DNA from: Corallococcus sp. EGB
GTDB lineage: Bacteria > Myxococcota > Myxococcia > Myxococcales > Myxococcaceae
Reading direction: 5' to 3'
DNA length: 64,000 nt
Assembly: GCF_019968905.1 (NCBI RefSeq)
Contig: NZ_CP079946.1
Location: forward strand, 1,054,001 to 1,118,000
Positions 11,782 to 21,627 of the stretch are shown one piece after another. How positions within the stretch are numbered: the stretch's first letter is position 1; the number at the start of each line of letters is the position of its first letter. The translations under genes and the position numbers were made by a program. The notes under the pieces are model-generated. The model saw nothing but the letters and a program-made list of their open reading frames with translations, was not told where the DNA came from and did not search any database.

Positions 11782-14253
11782 ATGACGCATCCCCATCCGC
11801 ATTCCCCCGTCCCGCCTTCATCCCGTCCGCCGCCCGCTTCCGAAAGGGGGGGACCGGCCATCGACCCCGTGTGCGGCATGAAGGTGGATCCACGCGCCCC
11901 CAGGGGCGGGAGCTGGGAGCGCGAGGGGCACACCTGGTTCTTCTGCGCCCCGAAGTGCCGCCAGCGCTTCCAGGCGGACCCCGAGCACTTCCTTCATCCC
12001 CAGCCGGCGCCGCCGCCCGCCGCGCCGGGCGCCGTGTACGTGTGCCCCATGGATCCGGAGGTGCGCCAGGACGCGCCCGGGGCCTGCCCGAAGTGCGGCA
12101 TGGCGCTGGAGCCGGAGGCTCCGCCCGTCCTCCAGACGCGCGTCGAGTACACCTGCCCGATGCACCCGGAGGTGGTGCGCGACGGGCCCGGCACCTGTCC
12201 GGAGTGCGGCATGGCGCTGGAGCCGCGCACGGTGACGGTGGAGGAGGCGCCGGATCCGGAGCTGCGTTCGATGACGCGCCGGTTCTGGGTGGGGCTGCTG
12301 CTGAGCGTGCCGCTGATGCTGCTGGGCATGTCGGACATGCTGCCGGGGAGGCAGGCGGGGTTGTCGCCCTCGGCGCTCGTGTGGGCACAGTTCGCGTTGG
12401 CGACGCCGGTGGTGCTGTGGGTGGGGGCGCCGTTCTTCCAGCGGGGCTGGGCCTCGGTGAGGAACCGGCACCTGAACATGTTCACGCTCATCGCGCTGGG
12501 CGCGGGCGCGGCGTACGTCTTCAGCGTGGGGGCCACGCTGTTCCCGCACCTGTTGCCGGAAGGCGCGCGCACGGGGCACGGCGGCACCGCGCCCGTGTAC
12601 TACGAGGCCGCCGCCATCATCCTCACGCTGGTGGCGCTGGGGCAGGTGCTGGAGCTGCGCGCGCGCCACGCGACCTCCGGCGCGCTGAGGGCCCTCTTGT
12701 CGCTGGCCCCCGCCACGGCGAGGCGCATCGCGGACGATGGCCACGAGGAGGACGTGCCGCTGTCCGGGGTCCACGTGGGGTGGCGTCTGCGCGTGCGCCC
12801 CGGGGAGAAGGTGCCGGTGGACGGCGAGGTGCTGGAGGGCGCGAGCGCGGTGGATGAGTCGCTCGTCACCGGAGAGCCGGTGCCGGTGGAGAAGGGGCCG
12901 GGCGCGAAGGTGACGGGCGGCACGGTGAACGGCACGGGCTCGCTGGTGATGCGCGCGGAGCGCGTGGGCCAGGACACGCTCCTGTCGCGCATCGTCCAGC
13001 GCGTGGCGGAGGCACAGCGCACGCGCGCGCCCATCCAGCGGCTGGCGGACCGGGTGGCCGGCATCTTCGTGCCCGCGGTCATCGCGGTGGCGGGGGTGAC
13101 GGCGACCGTTTGGGGCGTGTGGGGGCCGGAGCCGCGGCTCGCGCACGCGCTGGTCAATGCGGTGGCGGTGCTGATCATCGCCTGCCCGTGCGCGCTGGGC
13201 CTGGCCACGCCCATGTCCGTGATGGTGGGGACGGGGCAGGGCGCGCGCATGGGCGTGCTCATCCGCGACGCGGCGGCGCTGGAGCGGATGGCGGCGGTGG
13301 ACACGCTGGTCGTGGACAAGACGGGCACGCTCACGGAAGGCAAGCCCCACCTCGTGACGGTGGAGCCCGCGCCGGGCGTGGACGCGTCCGAGTTGCTGCG
13401 CCAGGCCGCGAGCCTGGAGCGCGGCAGCGAGCACCCGCTGGCCGCCGCCGTGGTGGCGGGCGCGAAGGAGCGGGGCGTGTCCCTCGGAGGCGTGGAGGGC
13501 TTCCAGTCGGTGACGGGGCAGGGCGTCCGGGGCCGCGTGGACGGACGCGACGTGGCGCTGGGCAACGCGGCGCTGATGCGGGCGCTGGGCGTGGAGGCGC
13601 AAGGGCTGACGGAGCGCGCGGAGGCGCTGCGCCAGGAGGGGCAGACGGTGGTGCTGGTGTCGGTGGACGGCCGCACGGCGGGGCTCCTGGGCGTGGAGGA
13701 TCCGCTGAAGCCGTCCACGCCGGAGGCCCTGGCGCGCCTGCGCCATGAAGGCCTGCGCGTGGTGATGCTCACCGGGGACAGCCCGACGACGGCGCACGCG
13801 GTGGCGCGCAGGCTGGGGCTCACCGAGGTCATCGCGGGCGTGCAGCCGGACGCGAAGGGCGACGCGGTGAAGGCGCTGCAGGCCCGGGGGCGCGTGGTGG
13901 CCATGGCGGGCGACGGGGTGAATGACGCTCCGGCGCTCGCGCGGGCGGACGTGGGCATCGCCATGGGGACGGGCACGGACATCGCCATGGAGAGCGCGGG
14001 CGTGACGCTGGTGAAGGGCGACCTGCGGGGCATCGCGCGGGCGCGCGGCTTGAGCCAGGCCGTGCTGCGCAACATCCGGCAGAACCTCTTCTTCGCCTTC
14101 GTCTACAACCTGCTGGGGGTGCCGCTGGCCGCGGGCGTGCTGTACCCCGTGCTGGGGCTGCTCCTGAGCCCGCTCTTCGCGAGCGCGGCGATGAGCCTCT
14201 CGTCGGTGTCCGTCATCGGCAATGCCCTGAGGCTGCGGCGGCTGAAGCTCTAG
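11782..14253 (+). CDS. copA: Copper-type P1B heavy-metal-translocating ATPase
   Basis: 823 residues. The N-terminus has no classical CxxC HMA domain. Instead it has a YHS domain (about residues 27-71, DPVCGMKVD and [11 protein letters not shown]) and two heavy-metal-binding domains (about 86-112 and 123-149, each CPMxPEV...CPxCGMALEP). The pump core follows with CPC (residues 468-470), the phosphorylated Asp in DKTGT (D512), the HP motif (SEHPLAAAV), TGDS and [10 protein letters not shown]. The last membrane helices contain FVYNLLG and MSLSSVSV, the YN and MSxSS signatures of the Cu(I)/Ag(I) P1B-1 class. It should export monovalent copper or silver from the cytoplasm. The symbol reflects the class; specificity is inferred from membrane residues. 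Confidence 0.9.
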   Translation: MTHPHPHSPVPPSSRPPPASERGGPAIDPVCGMKVDPRAPRGGSWEREGHTWFFCAPKCRQRFQADPEHFLHPQPAPPPAAPGAVYVCPMDPEVRQDAPGACPKCGMALEPEAPPVLQTRVEYTCPMHPEVVRDGPGTCPECGMALEPRTVTVEEAPDPELRSMTRRFWVGLLLSVPLMLLGMSDMLPGRQAGLSPSALVWAQFALATPVVLWVGAPFFQRGWASVRNRHLNMFTLIALGAGAAYVFSVGATLFPHLLPEGARTGHGGTAPVYYEAAAIILTLVALGQVLELRARHATSGALRALLSLAPATARRIADDGHEEDVPLSGVHVGWRLRVRPGEKVPVDGEVLEGASAVDESLVTGEPVPVEKGPGAKVTGGTVNGTGSLVMRAERVGQDTLLSRIVQRVAEAQRTRAPIQRLADRVAGIFVPAVIAVAGVTATVWGVWGPEPRLAHALVNAVAVLIIACPCALGLATPMSVMVGTGQGARMGVLIRDAAALERMAAVDTLVVDKTGTLTEGKPHLVTVEPAPGVDASELLRQAASLERGSEHPLAAAVVAGAKERGVSLGGVEGFQSVTGQGVRGRVDGRDVALGNAALMRALGVEAQGLTERAEALRQEGQTVVLVSVDGRTAGLLGVEDPLKPSTPEALARLRHEGLRVVMLTGDSPTTAHAVARRLGLTEVIAGVQPDAKGDAVKALQARGRVVAMAGDGVNDAPALARADVGIAMGTGTDIAMESAGVTLVKGDLRGIARARGLSQAVLRNIRQNLFFAFVYNLLGVPLAAGVLYPVLGLLLSPLFASAAMSLSSVSVIGNALRLRRLKL

Positions 14254-14350
14254 GGCCTCCGCCCTTCCACCCAGAGGCCGCCCTGTGTGCCGCCAACCTG
14301 CCCGCCTGAAGGGGGCGTGCACCCAGGCCCGGGCCCATTAGACTGGGCGC

Positions 14351-15442
14351 ATGAACGCCCGCGAGGAGGGGCGCGCCCCGAGTGCGCCCCCCAGTCACAT
14401 CTCCGTCGTCCGGCTTCCGAACTCCTGGTTCATCCTCTGCACGTCGCGCGAATTGGGGGACAAGCCACTCGCGCGCACGCTGCAGGGCACGCCCCTGGTG
14501 CTCTTCCGGGGCGAGGGGGGCAAGCCCGGCGCCCTGATGGACCGCTGCCCGCACCGCAACGTGCCCCTGTCGCTGGGACGCGTGAAGGACGGGCAGTTGG
14601 AGTGCGGCTACCACGGGTGGCGCTTCGACACCGGGGGGCAGTGCCGGCTCATCCCGGGGCTCCTGGGTGAACCCGAGGCCCGCTCCCGTTGCGCCGCGTC
14701 CTACGCGACGCGCGAGCAGGACGGCTTCGTCTGGGTCTACTCCACGCCCGGCGTGGAGCCCACGTCGGAGCCCTTCCGCTTCCCGCTGCTGGACGCGGCG
14801 GACTACACCACCGTGCGCCGGGTGCTGCGCGCGCCCGGGTCGCTGCACGCGGTGCTGGAGAACACGCTGGACGTGCCGCACACGGCCTTCCTCCACGGCG
14901 GCCTGTTCCGCACCGCGGAGAAGAAGAACGAAATCGACGTGGTGGTGCGCAGGAGCGCGGACCGCGTGGAGGCGGAGTACCTGAACGAGCCCGCGCCCAA
15001 GGGGCTCGTGGGGAGGCTGCTCGCGCCGGGCGGCGGGGTGGTGCAGCACTTCGACCGCTTCCTCATGCCCTCCATCGCGCAGGTGGAGTACCGCATCGGA
15101 GACAAGAGCCACATCCTGGTCAACTCCGCCATGACGCCGGTGGATGACTGGGACACGCTCGTGTACGCGGTGGTGACGGTGAAGCTGCCCGTGCCGCGCT
15201 GGCTGCTCAAGGCCGCGGTGCCCTTCGTGCTGCCGGTGGGCCTGCACATCTTCGGGCAGGACGCGCGCATCCTGGAGAAGCAGACGGACACCATCCGCCG
15301 CTTCGGCACGGAGACCTATGCCTCCACGGAGATTGACGTGCTGGGGCCCAGCATCCTGCGCCTGATGCGCGCCCAGGAGCGCGAGCGCACCGGGCCCGCT
15401 CCGGACACGGTGCACGAGACGCGCGTGCGCATGCGCACGTAG
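14351..15442 (+). CDS. Rieske [2Fe-2S] non-haem iron oxygenase
   Basis: 363 residues. The Rieske cluster ligands are C66 and H68 (CPH) and C85 and H88 (CGYH). The non-haem iron site is visible as ENTLDVPHTAFLHGG, with D174, H177 and H182 following the usual DxxHx4H spacing. This is the alpha-subunit plan of ring-hydroxylating or related oxygenases, which use O2 and electrons from a reductase. No reductase or ferredoxin gene is adjacent, so electron supply must come from elsewhere. The N-terminus starts at the ATG at 14351; the second codon region is not otherwise constrained. The substrate is unknown. It ends one base before the convergent TOPRIM-like gene. Confidence 0.88.
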   Translation: MNAREEGRAPSAPPSHISVVRLPNSWFILCTSRELGDKPLARTLQGTPLVLFRGEGGKPGALMDRCPHRNVPLSLGRVKDGQLECGYHGWRFDTGGQCRLIPGLLGEPEARSRCAASYATREQDGFVWVYSTPGVEPTSEPFRFPLLDAADYTTVRRVLRAPGSLHAVLENTLDVPHTAFLHGGLFRTAEKKNEIDVVVRRSADRVEAEYLNEPAPKGLVGRLLAPGGGVVQHFDRFLMPSIAQVEYRIGDKSHILVNSAMTPVDDWDTLVYAVVTVKLPVPRWLLKAAVPFVLPVGLHIFGQDARILEKQTDTIRRFGTETYASTEIDVLGPSILRLMRAQERERTGPAPDTVHETRVRMRT

Positions 15443-15443
15443 C

Positions 15444-16217
15444 TCACCCGCCGGGAGCGTTTTCCCAACCGCCGAGCAACCCCTCCAGGAAGTCGATGAG
15501 GCCCGCGAGCATGGAGCGGGCTTTCGTCTGCTCGGAAATCCAGAGGTTGTCCGTCAGGGTGACCGTATTGGTGCTGCCGGGTTTGAGCAGGCTCGCCACC
15601 GCCGCGATGACGGCCTTCTCCGGGGAGAAAGGCTTCCATTTCGCAGCACGCCGCTCTGCTTCGTCGAATCCGTCGACATATGCGCGGGCGCGCTGGAGCA
15701 GAGTGCCGTAGACCGCTTCTCCCGCTTCGATGATCAAATGCTCGACGACGCCCTGCTGGTTGTTGTCAGGGAGTACGAAGATGCCAGTCTTCGGAGCGCC
15801 GTTTGTGAGCTCGCCCGGCGTGGTTGGAAAGTCCGGGAACAGTGGGCGGAACCCCTGTTGGTATTTCCTGGCCACATCCGAAGGCGCCTGCTTGTCGGCA
15901 TCCGCGATGACGCCGAAGGCCGCAAGCTTCTCGTGCAGGTCGTGGTTCAGGAGCAGGGCGCTGACCTGCCTGATCAGGTCGCTGCCGCCCCCGGTGTAGA
16001 TGGCCAGGGAGGTGACGCCATCCTCGAAGATCGACGGCATGGGCAAGCGCTCATAGAGGTTGCCCGTTTGGGACGGATAGCGGGGGATGAGGGGGGTCCA
16101 GAAGCCGTCAAGCTCATCGCTCTGCCCCCCAAAACGCTTGAAGCCGAGCAGCTTCAAGGACTGGCCGACGACGGCCTGGTCGGTCGGTCCTTCCACCGCG
16201 AGCATCGCGTACTTCAC
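15444..16217 (-). CDS. TOPRIM-like protein (DUF3226-type), partner of an AAA ATPase
   Basis: 257 residues. The N-terminus reads MLAVEGPTDQ, with the acidic E9 typical of the first TOPRIM strand. A DxD pair is at D106/D108 in GVIADADKQ, and a further motif IFVLPDNNQQGVVEHL (D151, E159) matches the C-terminal conserved block of DUF3226/DUF4435-like proteins. These TOPRIM relatives are nucleases or their inactive kin. The start overlaps the stop of the AAA ATPase gene by ATGA, so the two form one translational unit. Codon use is less GC3-biased than in neighbours and long antisense frames are absent, which hints at transfer. The nuclease role is inferred, not shown. Confidence 0.75.
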   Translation of the reverse strand: MKYAMLAVEGPTDQAVVGQSLKLLGFKRFGGQSDELDGFWTPLIPRYPSQTGNLYERLPMPSIFEDGVTSLAIYTGGGSDLIRQVSALLLNHDLHEKLAAFGVIADADKQAPSDVARKYQQGFRPLFPDFPTTPGELTNGAPKTGIFVLPDNNQQGVVEHLIIEAGEAVYGTLLQRARAYVDGFDEAERRAAKWKPFSPEKAVIAAVASLLKPGSTNTVTLTDNLWISEQTKARSMLAGLIDFLEGLLGGWENAPGG

Positions 16218-17365
16218 ACGCGGATCTCCTGACCCAGTTCCTCACGCAGGACGGTGAGTTGCTCCTGCGAGAACCGCTTGGCCCGGATGCTCCCGTCCTT
16301 GCTCTCCAACCGGTAGACGACCATGTCATCGGAAGAGGACGCGCTCGCGGCGAGCAGGGCGTCGACCGCTTCGAGACTGTGGGTCGTCGCGAAGAGCTGC
16401 ACGTCCAGCCGCTGGCAGGCCTGGATGAGCCAGCGAAACGATGCATCCAGCGCCCGGGTATGGATGGCGGATTCGATCTCGTCGACGAGCAGTATCCCGC
16501 CCTGGACCGTGGCCAGACTGACACCGAGCAGGAGCACCCGACGCATTCCATCGCCGAAGGTGTTGAGGGGGGCTCTGCCCAGACGGCGATGGCGTAGGTA
16601 GATGGCCGCGTCGTTCCGGGGGCGCTTCAGGATTTCGAGATCCTCGATGTAGGGGTCGAACTGCTTCAGGAGTTCGAGCACCGTCGGTTTGAGGTCTGAA
16701 AAAACGGCGTCTGACAGCGCCTCGACTTCGAGTTGCCGGATGCGGTGGCTGAACGGAGTGACTGTGGCGATGGGGGGAGCGACCGTCTGATGTGCCAGGG
16801 CGATGAGGGAAGGGCGAGACTCCCAGAAGTCGACCGAGAAGCGCTCTTCGTAGGACGGCGCGAGGCCACTTGATGACGGCGCGGCATCGTTATCCGTCAG
16901 CGTGGCATGGAACCGGAGTCTGGCCCCGTGTCGGACTACGCCTTCTCCGAGGGGAGGGAACTCCGGCGCATCCCCTGAAGGAGGCTCTTCACCACCCAGG
17001 AGATAGCCCTCGATCTCCTCGAAGTGAGTACGCGATTCCCGCGTTGGGAGGCTGCCCTGGCCACTGATGTGGACCATGCGTGACTCAGGCGGAGCCTCCG
17101 CGACATCCTCTTCTTTCGCTTGAGGAAAGAGCCAACGCAGCCCTTCGATGATGGCTGAGCGGGAGAGAACAGGGTCCCGCCGGCTCACTGCCTCCACCCA
17201 TTCTGCTGGGCTCAGCGGTCGTGCGTGCAAGGCCACAGCCTCCAGCACCGTGCTCTTCCCGGAGTTGTTGCGCCCGACCAGCACATTGACGCGCCCGCAT
17301 CCGGTGAGCTCCACGTCGCGGAGCCCCCGGAGCCTGTGGATGGTGAGGTTCTCAATGGGGAGCAT
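16214..17365 (-). CDS. AAA (ABC-like, OLD-type) ATPase
   Basis: 383 residues. Walker A is GRNNSGKST (31-39) and follows the LTIHRLRGLRDVEL strand typical of AAA_15/AAA_21 proteins. A signature-like segment FGDGMRRVLLL (about 270-280) precedes Walker B ILLVDEIE (291-298). The switch His is H329 in TTHS. The ~200 residues between Walker A and the signature form the insertion usual in OLD-like ATPases, which lack membrane domains. No TOPRIM domain is fused at the C-terminus; it is supplied by the overlapping downstream gene. This is the two-gene layout of split OLD/PARIS-like defence systems. The defence role is inference from organisation. Confidence 0.85.
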   Translation of the reverse strand: MLPIENLTIHRLRGLRDVELTGCGRVNVLVGRNNSGKSTVLEAVALHARPLSPAEWVEAVSRRDPVLSRSAIIEGLRWLFPQAKEEDVAEAPPESRMVHISGQGSLPTRESRTHFEEIEGYLLGGEEPPSGDAPEFPPLGEGVVRHGARLRFHATLTDNDAAPSSSGLAPSYEERFSVDFWESRPSLIALAHQTVAPPIATVTPFSHRIRQLEVEALSDAVFSDLKPTVLELLKQFDPYIEDLEILKRPRNDAAIYLRHRRLGRAPLNTFGDGMRRVLLLGVSLATVQGGILLVDEIESAIHTRALDASFRWLIQACQRLDVQLFATTHSLEAVDALLAASASSSDDMVVYRLESKDGSIRAKRFSQEQLTVLREELGQEIRV

Positions 17366-17382
17366 GGGGTGCCCAGGCCACT

Positions 17383-18336
17383 CTAACCCTTGGCGGGCCG
17401 GGGCTGCACGAGCTCCGTGGAGAAGTAGCGCTCCATGCGGTCCGGGAACACCGTCACCACCTGGGCCTGCGGGCCCAGCCGCTTCGCCGCCTCCACCGCC
17501 GCCGCGTAGTTGAGGCCGGAGGACGGGCCCACCGGGAAGCCGCGGCGGATGAGCGCCCGCGCGGTGCGCATGGCCAGGTCATCCGAGATGTCCAGCTCCA
17601 CGCGGCCCGGCATGTCCGCCTCGTGGTACAGCCGCGACAGGCCGTCCACCACGCCCGGCACGCGCGCGCTGAAGCTGCAACATTCAATGTCGCAGCCCAG
17701 CCCGGCGATGGGCCTCGCGACGAAGGCCGTCACCGGACAGCCGGCCTCCGCGAACGCCTGGTACAGCCCCACGATGGTGCCGCCCGTGCCCACGCCGCTC
17801 ACCACGCCGTGCACCAGCCCGCCCGGCACCTGCGCCAGGATCTCCTGCCCCGTCCACACGCGGTGGGCCTCCGCGTTGTCCGGGTTCTCGAACTGACGGG
17901 GCGCGAAGCCGCCGCGCTCCTTCGCCAGCGCCTCCGCCCGCGCGATGGCGCCCCGGATGCCCTCGGCGCGCGGCACCAGCTCCACCTCGCCGCCGTAGGC
18001 GCGGATGGCGATGAGCCGCTCCTCCGTCACGCCCTCCGGCATCACCGCGGTGAAGCGGCAGCCCATCTGCGCGCTCGCCAGCGCCATGGCGATGCTGGTG
18101 GAGCCGCTGGACGCCTCCACCACGTCGCCGCCCGGGCACAGCTCCCCCAGCCGCCACGCCTTCTCCAGCATGTACCGGGCGATGCGGTCCTTGGTGGACC
18201 CACTGGGGTTGAGGAACTCCAGTTTGCACCAGATGGTCGGACCTTCCGGGTCCAGCCGCACGGGCACGAGCGGCGTGGGGCCCACGGCCTGGAGGAAGCG
18301 ACCATCAGCGGGGAGAGGGCGGCAGGGAGGGCGCAT
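17383..18336 (-). CDS. Cysteine-synthase-like PLP enzyme
   Basis: 317 residues of the fold-type II PLP family. The Schiff-base lysine is in NPSGSTKDRIA (about residue 49). The substrate-binding loop is EASSGSTSIA, the phosphate-binding glycine loop is SGVGTGGTIVG and the C-terminal segment is TVFPDRMERYFST. These match O-acetylserine sulfhydrylase / cystathionine beta-synthase. Such enzymes replace the beta substituent of an activated serine with sulfide or another nucleophile. Length is normal for a cysteine synthase core without a CBS regulatory domain. The sequence is more divergent than housekeeping cysK, so a specialised beta-replacement is possible. It is transcribed divergently from the hybrid kinase. 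Confidence 0.82.
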   Translation of the reverse strand: MRPPCRPLPADGRFLQAVGPTPLVPVRLDPEGPTIWCKLEFLNPSGSTKDRIARYMLEKAWRLGELCPGGDVVEASSGSTSIAMALASAQMGCRFTAVMPEGVTEERLIAIRAYGGEVELVPRAEGIRGAIARAEALAKERGGFAPRQFENPDNAEAHRVWTGQEILAQVPGGLVHGVVSGVGTGGTIVGLYQAFAEAGCPVTAFVARPIAGLGCDIECCSFSARVPGVVDGLSRLYHEADMPGRVELDISDDLAMRTARALIRRGFPVGPSSGLNYAAAVEAAKRLGPQAQVVTVFPDRMERYFSTELVQPRPAKG

Positions 18337-18511
18337 GGGTCATCCCTACCGCGAAACGCGCCAGCGGGGGAGCCAGCCTGTCGTCCAGCGAGCGTCTGCG
18401 GCCGACCGGTTCCCTGGCTGTTCCGTCAGAGAAGACATTTTCCCATGTGCAACACTTGGCGCGCCTCGGGGCAGCCATTACGAAGGAGGGCCACGGTCTT
18501 CTTCCGCCCGC

Positions 18512-19972
18512 ATGTCCTCCGCGCCCATCATCCTCAACGTCAACGACGACCTGGCCAGCCGCTATGTCACGTCGCGTGTGCTGTCCCTGTCGGGCTTCCA
18601 GGTGCTGGAGGCGGGGACGGGTGCGGAGACGCTGTCGCTCGCGGACGAGCACACCGACCTGGTCATCCTGGACGTCCGCCTGCCGGACATGAGCGGCCTG
18701 GAGGTGTGCAGGCGCTTGAAGGCCTCCCCGCGCACCCGCAACGTGCTGGTGCTGCACCTGTCCGCGCAGGCGGTGGGCCCCGCGGACCGGGCGCAGGGGC
18801 TGGAGCACGGCGCGGACGCGTACCTGGTGGCGCCGGTGGATCCCGAGGAGCTGGTGGCCCAGGTGCACGCGCTGTTGCGCCTGCGCCGCGCCGAGCGCGA
18901 GGTGCGCGTCCTCTCCGACCGGGTGCAGCAGCAGCGCCGCCTCCTGGAGCTGGCCATGTCCGCGGCGGCGGACCCCATCGCGCTCTACGACGGCGACGGG
19001 ACGCTCATCTACGTCAACCAGGCGGTGGCCGCGTCGCGCGGCTCGCACCACGTGCACGTGCCGGGCAGGAACATCGACGCGATGCGCGCGATGGACCCGC
19101 AGCTGGAGTCCTTCGCGAAGTCGCTGGATGCGGCGCGGCTCACGGGGCAGGTGCAGCGCGGCCGCGTCACGCTGTCCTCGGACCAGGGCCCCAGGCACTT
19201 CGAGTACACGATGTCTCCGGCCACCGGCCCCACGGGCGCGGTGGAGGCGGTCATCGCCACCGGCCAGGACGTCACGGAGCTGCGCAACGCGGAGGACTTC
19301 CGCGAGCAGTTCATCGGCATCCTGGGCCACGACCTGCGCAACCCGCTCAACGCGCTGTCCATGTCCGCGCAGCAGCTCCTGCGCCAGGGCGAGCTGTCCG
19401 ACCGCCAGCGCGTCTTCACCGGGCGCATCCTCACCAGCGCCGAGCGCATGGAGCGGATGATCCGCCAGCTGCTCGACTTCGCGCGGGCGCGGCTGGGCGC
19501 GGGGCTGCCGGTGGTGCGCTCGCGGTGCGACCTGTTCGACGTGGTGCGCGGCGCGGTGGACGAGTCGCGCGCCAGCCAGCCCCACCGCGAGGTGCTGCTG
19601 GACCTGCGCGGCGACGGGCGCGGCGCGTGGGACGCGGACCGGCTGGAGCAGGTGGTGACCAACCTGGTGTCCAACGCGCTCAAGTTCAGCCCGCCGGAGA
19701 CGCCCGTGCGCGTGAGCGCGGAGGGGCTGGAGGGCGAGGCCGTGCTGCGCGTGCACAACCAGGGCTCGCCCATCCCGGCGGAGCAGCTGCCGCACCTCTT
19801 CACCGCGTGGCGCCGCGCCGGCCGCAGCGACCGGGAGCGCGGTGCGGCCGGAGGGCTGGGGCTGGGGCTCTACATCATGGAGCGCATCGTCAATGCCCAC
19901 GGCGGCACCGTGCAGGTGACCTCCACGGAGGCCCAGGGCACGACCTTCACGGTGCGGCTGCCGCGAGACTGA
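18512..19972 (+). CDS. Hybrid sensor histidine kinase (receiver-PAS-HisKA-HATPase)
   Basis: 486 residues from the ATG at 18512. An N-terminal receiver domain (about 1-125) has the acidic pair in NVNDD and the phosphoacceptor Asp in VILDVRLPD. The usual switch Lys is replaced, reading YLVAP instead of a KP pair. A coiled linker and a PAS-like domain (about 145-260, LYDGDGTLIYVNQAV) follow. The HisKA box is ILGHDLRNPLNA, and the ATPase domain has an N box (TNLVSNALKFS) and a G box (GGLGLGLYIMERIV). There are no membrane segments, so it is a soluble kinase that is probably controlled by its own receiver. No cognate regulator is adjacent. The AAGGAGG at 18482 is rather far from this ATG, so the start is not certain. 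Confidence 0.85.
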   Translation: MSSAPIILNVNDDLASRYVTSRVLSLSGFQVLEAGTGAETLSLADEHTDLVILDVRLPDMSGLEVCRRLKASPRTRNVLVLHLSAQAVGPADRAQGLEHGADAYLVAPVDPEELVAQVHALLRLRRAEREVRVLSDRVQQQRRLLELAMSAAADPIALYDGDGTLIYVNQAVAASRGSHHVHVPGRNIDAMRAMDPQLESFAKSLDAARLTGQVQRGRVTLSSDQGPRHFEYTMSPATGPTGAVEAVIATGQDVTELRNAEDFREQFIGILGHDLRNPLNALSMSAQQLLRQGELSDRQRVFTGRILTSAERMERMIRQLLDFARARLGAGLPVVRSRCDLFDVVRGAVDESRASQPHREVLLDLRGDGRGAWDADRLEQVVTNLVSNALKFSPPETPVRVSAEGLEGEAVLRVHNQGSPIPAEQLPHLFTAWRRAGRSDRERGAAGGLGLGLYIMERIVNAHGGTVQVTSTEAQGTTFTVRLPRD

Positions 19973-20055
19973 AAAAGCTACGGGTTTGACGACTCGTGGA
20001 CGGAAGCGTTGCGTCGACCCTTCCGGATGCGCAGGGGCGCCCCCACCCTGGGGGC

Positions 20056-20664
20056 ATGGTCCCATCCGAAAAGCAAATCTTCGCCCAGAGCGTGGAAGCC
20101 CTCTTCGTGCGTGCGCTGGGGCCCTACCTGACGCGTGACGGACGCCAGAAGCTGAAGGCCGCGGGCCTGAACCTGTCCGAGCCGCTGCGCCCCCACTACT
20201 CGCTGGAGCAGTGGCGGTCCTTCCTGGACATCGCCGCGCGGGACGTCTTCCCCGGCCAGGCCCTGGAGGCGGCCTACCTGGAGCTGGGCGCCCGCTACCT
20301 GAAGGGCTTCCAGCAGACGTCCGTGGGGCGGGCGAGCATGCAGCTGGTCACGCACCTGGGCCCGCAGAAGACGCTGGAGCGCGTGCCGTACAACCTGCGC
20401 GCGGGCAACAACTTCAACGAGGTCCGGGTGGAGGAGCTGACGAAGCAGGACGCCACCCTGTGGGTGAAGGACGTGCTGGCGGACAACCCCTTCTTCGCCT
20501 GCGGCTTCCTGGCGGAGACGCTGCGCGCGTCGGGCGCGGGCTCCCCGGAGGTGAAGCCCATCGCCTTCGACGGGACGGCGGCGACGTACCGGCTGACGTG
20601 GTCGCAGGCGACGGCGCAGCGGCCCGCGGGCACGCTGGCGCCGGTGCGCCGGCTCTACGGGTAG
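20056..20664 (+). CDS. DUF2378 family protein (myxobacterial TIGR02265)
   Basis: 202 residues starting at [17 protein letters not shown]. The protein matches the DUF2378/TIGR02265 family, a paralogous set found mainly in Myxococcales: an N-terminal helical half ([39 protein letters not shown]) and a C-terminal alpha/beta half of the heme-NO-binding-like type ([32 protein letters not shown]). No function has been established for the family. An earlier ATG at 19996 adds 20 residues but lacks the family pattern. Its last 10 bases overlap the convergent pirin gene. Confidence 0.75.
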   Translation: MVPSEKQIFAQSVEALFVRALGPYLTRDGRQKLKAAGLNLSEPLRPHYSLEQWRSFLDIAARDVFPGQALEAAYLELGARYLKGFQQTSVGRASMQLVTHLGPQKTLERVPYNLRAGNNFNEVRVEELTKQDATLWVKDVLADNPFFACGFLAETLRASGAGSPEVKPIAFDGTAATYRLTWSQATAQRPAGTLAPVRRLYG

Positions 20665-21590
20665 CGCACGGGCGCGGGCGGATCATCCGGCGGCAGGGGG
20701 ATGAACTCCGTCTCCGTGGGCACGGGGGCGAAGCGGCCCTCCTTCCAGTCCGCCTTGGCGGCCTCCAGGCGGTCCTTGGAGGACGACACGAAGTTCCAGA
20801 AGAGGTAGCGCGGGCCGTCCATGGGCTCGCCGCCCAGGAGCATCATCCGCGCGGAGGACTCCGCCTTGAGGATGATCTCACTGCCCGGCTTGAAGACGAG
20901 CAGCTCGCCGGGTTGGAAGCGCGTGCCCTCCACGTCCAGGGTGCCTTCGACGAGGTAGAGGCCCCGCTCCTCGTATTCGGTGGAGAGCTTCAGGCGGGAG
21001 CCCGCCTCCATCTTCGCGTCCGCGTAGAAGAGGTCGGAGTGGGCGCGCACGGGGGACCTGCCGCCGTGCACCTGGCCCGCGATGACGGTCAGGTGGACGC
21101 CCTCGCCGTCGATGACGGGCAGCGTGTCCGAGGGGTGGTGGACGAAGGAGGGAGCGGTCTCCTCGTGCTGCTTGGGGAGGGCGACCCAGGCCTGGATGCC
21201 GAAGAGGCGGCCGCCGGCGGCGCGGGGCTCGGGGGCGGTGCGCTCCGAGTGGGCGATGCCCTGGCCGGCGGTCATCCAGTTCACGGCGCCAGGGCGGATG
21301 GGCTGCACGAAGCCCAGCGAGTCGCGGTGGAGGATTTCGCCCTGGAAGAGGTAGGTGACGGTGGACAGGCCGATGTGCGGATGGGGGCGCACGTCCAGGC
21401 CTCGGCCGGGGTCGAAGTCCGCGGGGCCCATCTGGTCCAGGAAGATGAAGGGGCCGACCATGCGTCGGCGCGCGGAGGGCAGGGCGCGGCGCACGTGGAA
21501 GCCATCGCCCAGGTCGCGCACGCGCGGGACGATGAGCGTCTCCAGGGAGGGCGGGGGCTCACGGCCCTGCAGGTCTTCTTCCCAGCTCAT
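20655..21590 (-). CDS. Pirin family protein
   Basis: 311 residues from the ATG at 21590, which has AAGGAG upstream. The pirin cupin motif is clear: [24 protein letters not shown] and [11 protein letters not shown] provide the three His and one Glu of the iron site (HxHx..HxxS..E). FNFV-type C-terminal cupin strands follow. Pirins bind iron; some have quercetinase activity and others act as redox-sensitive cofactors. Nothing here separates these roles. A small lipoprotein-like frame lies 37 bp upstream on the same strand. Confidence 0.88.
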   Translation of the reverse strand: MSWEEDLQGREPPPSLETLIVPRVRDLGDGFHVRRALPSARRRMVGPFIFLDQMGPADFDPGRGLDVRPHPHIGLSTVTYLFQGEILHRDSLGFVQPIRPGAVNWMTAGQGIAHSERTAPEPRAAGGRLFGIQAWVALPKQHEETAPSFVHHPSDTLPVIDGEGVHLTVIAGQVHGGRSPVRAHSDLFYADAKMEAGSRLKLSTEYEERGLYLVEGTLDVEGTRFQPGELLVFKPGSEIILKAESSARMMLLGGEPMDGPRYLFWNFVSSSKDRLEAAKADWKEGRFAPVPTETEFIPLPPDDPPAPVRYP

Positions 21591-21627
21591 GGTGTGGCTC
21601 CTTTTCGGGGGCGCAGTGTGCCCCACT

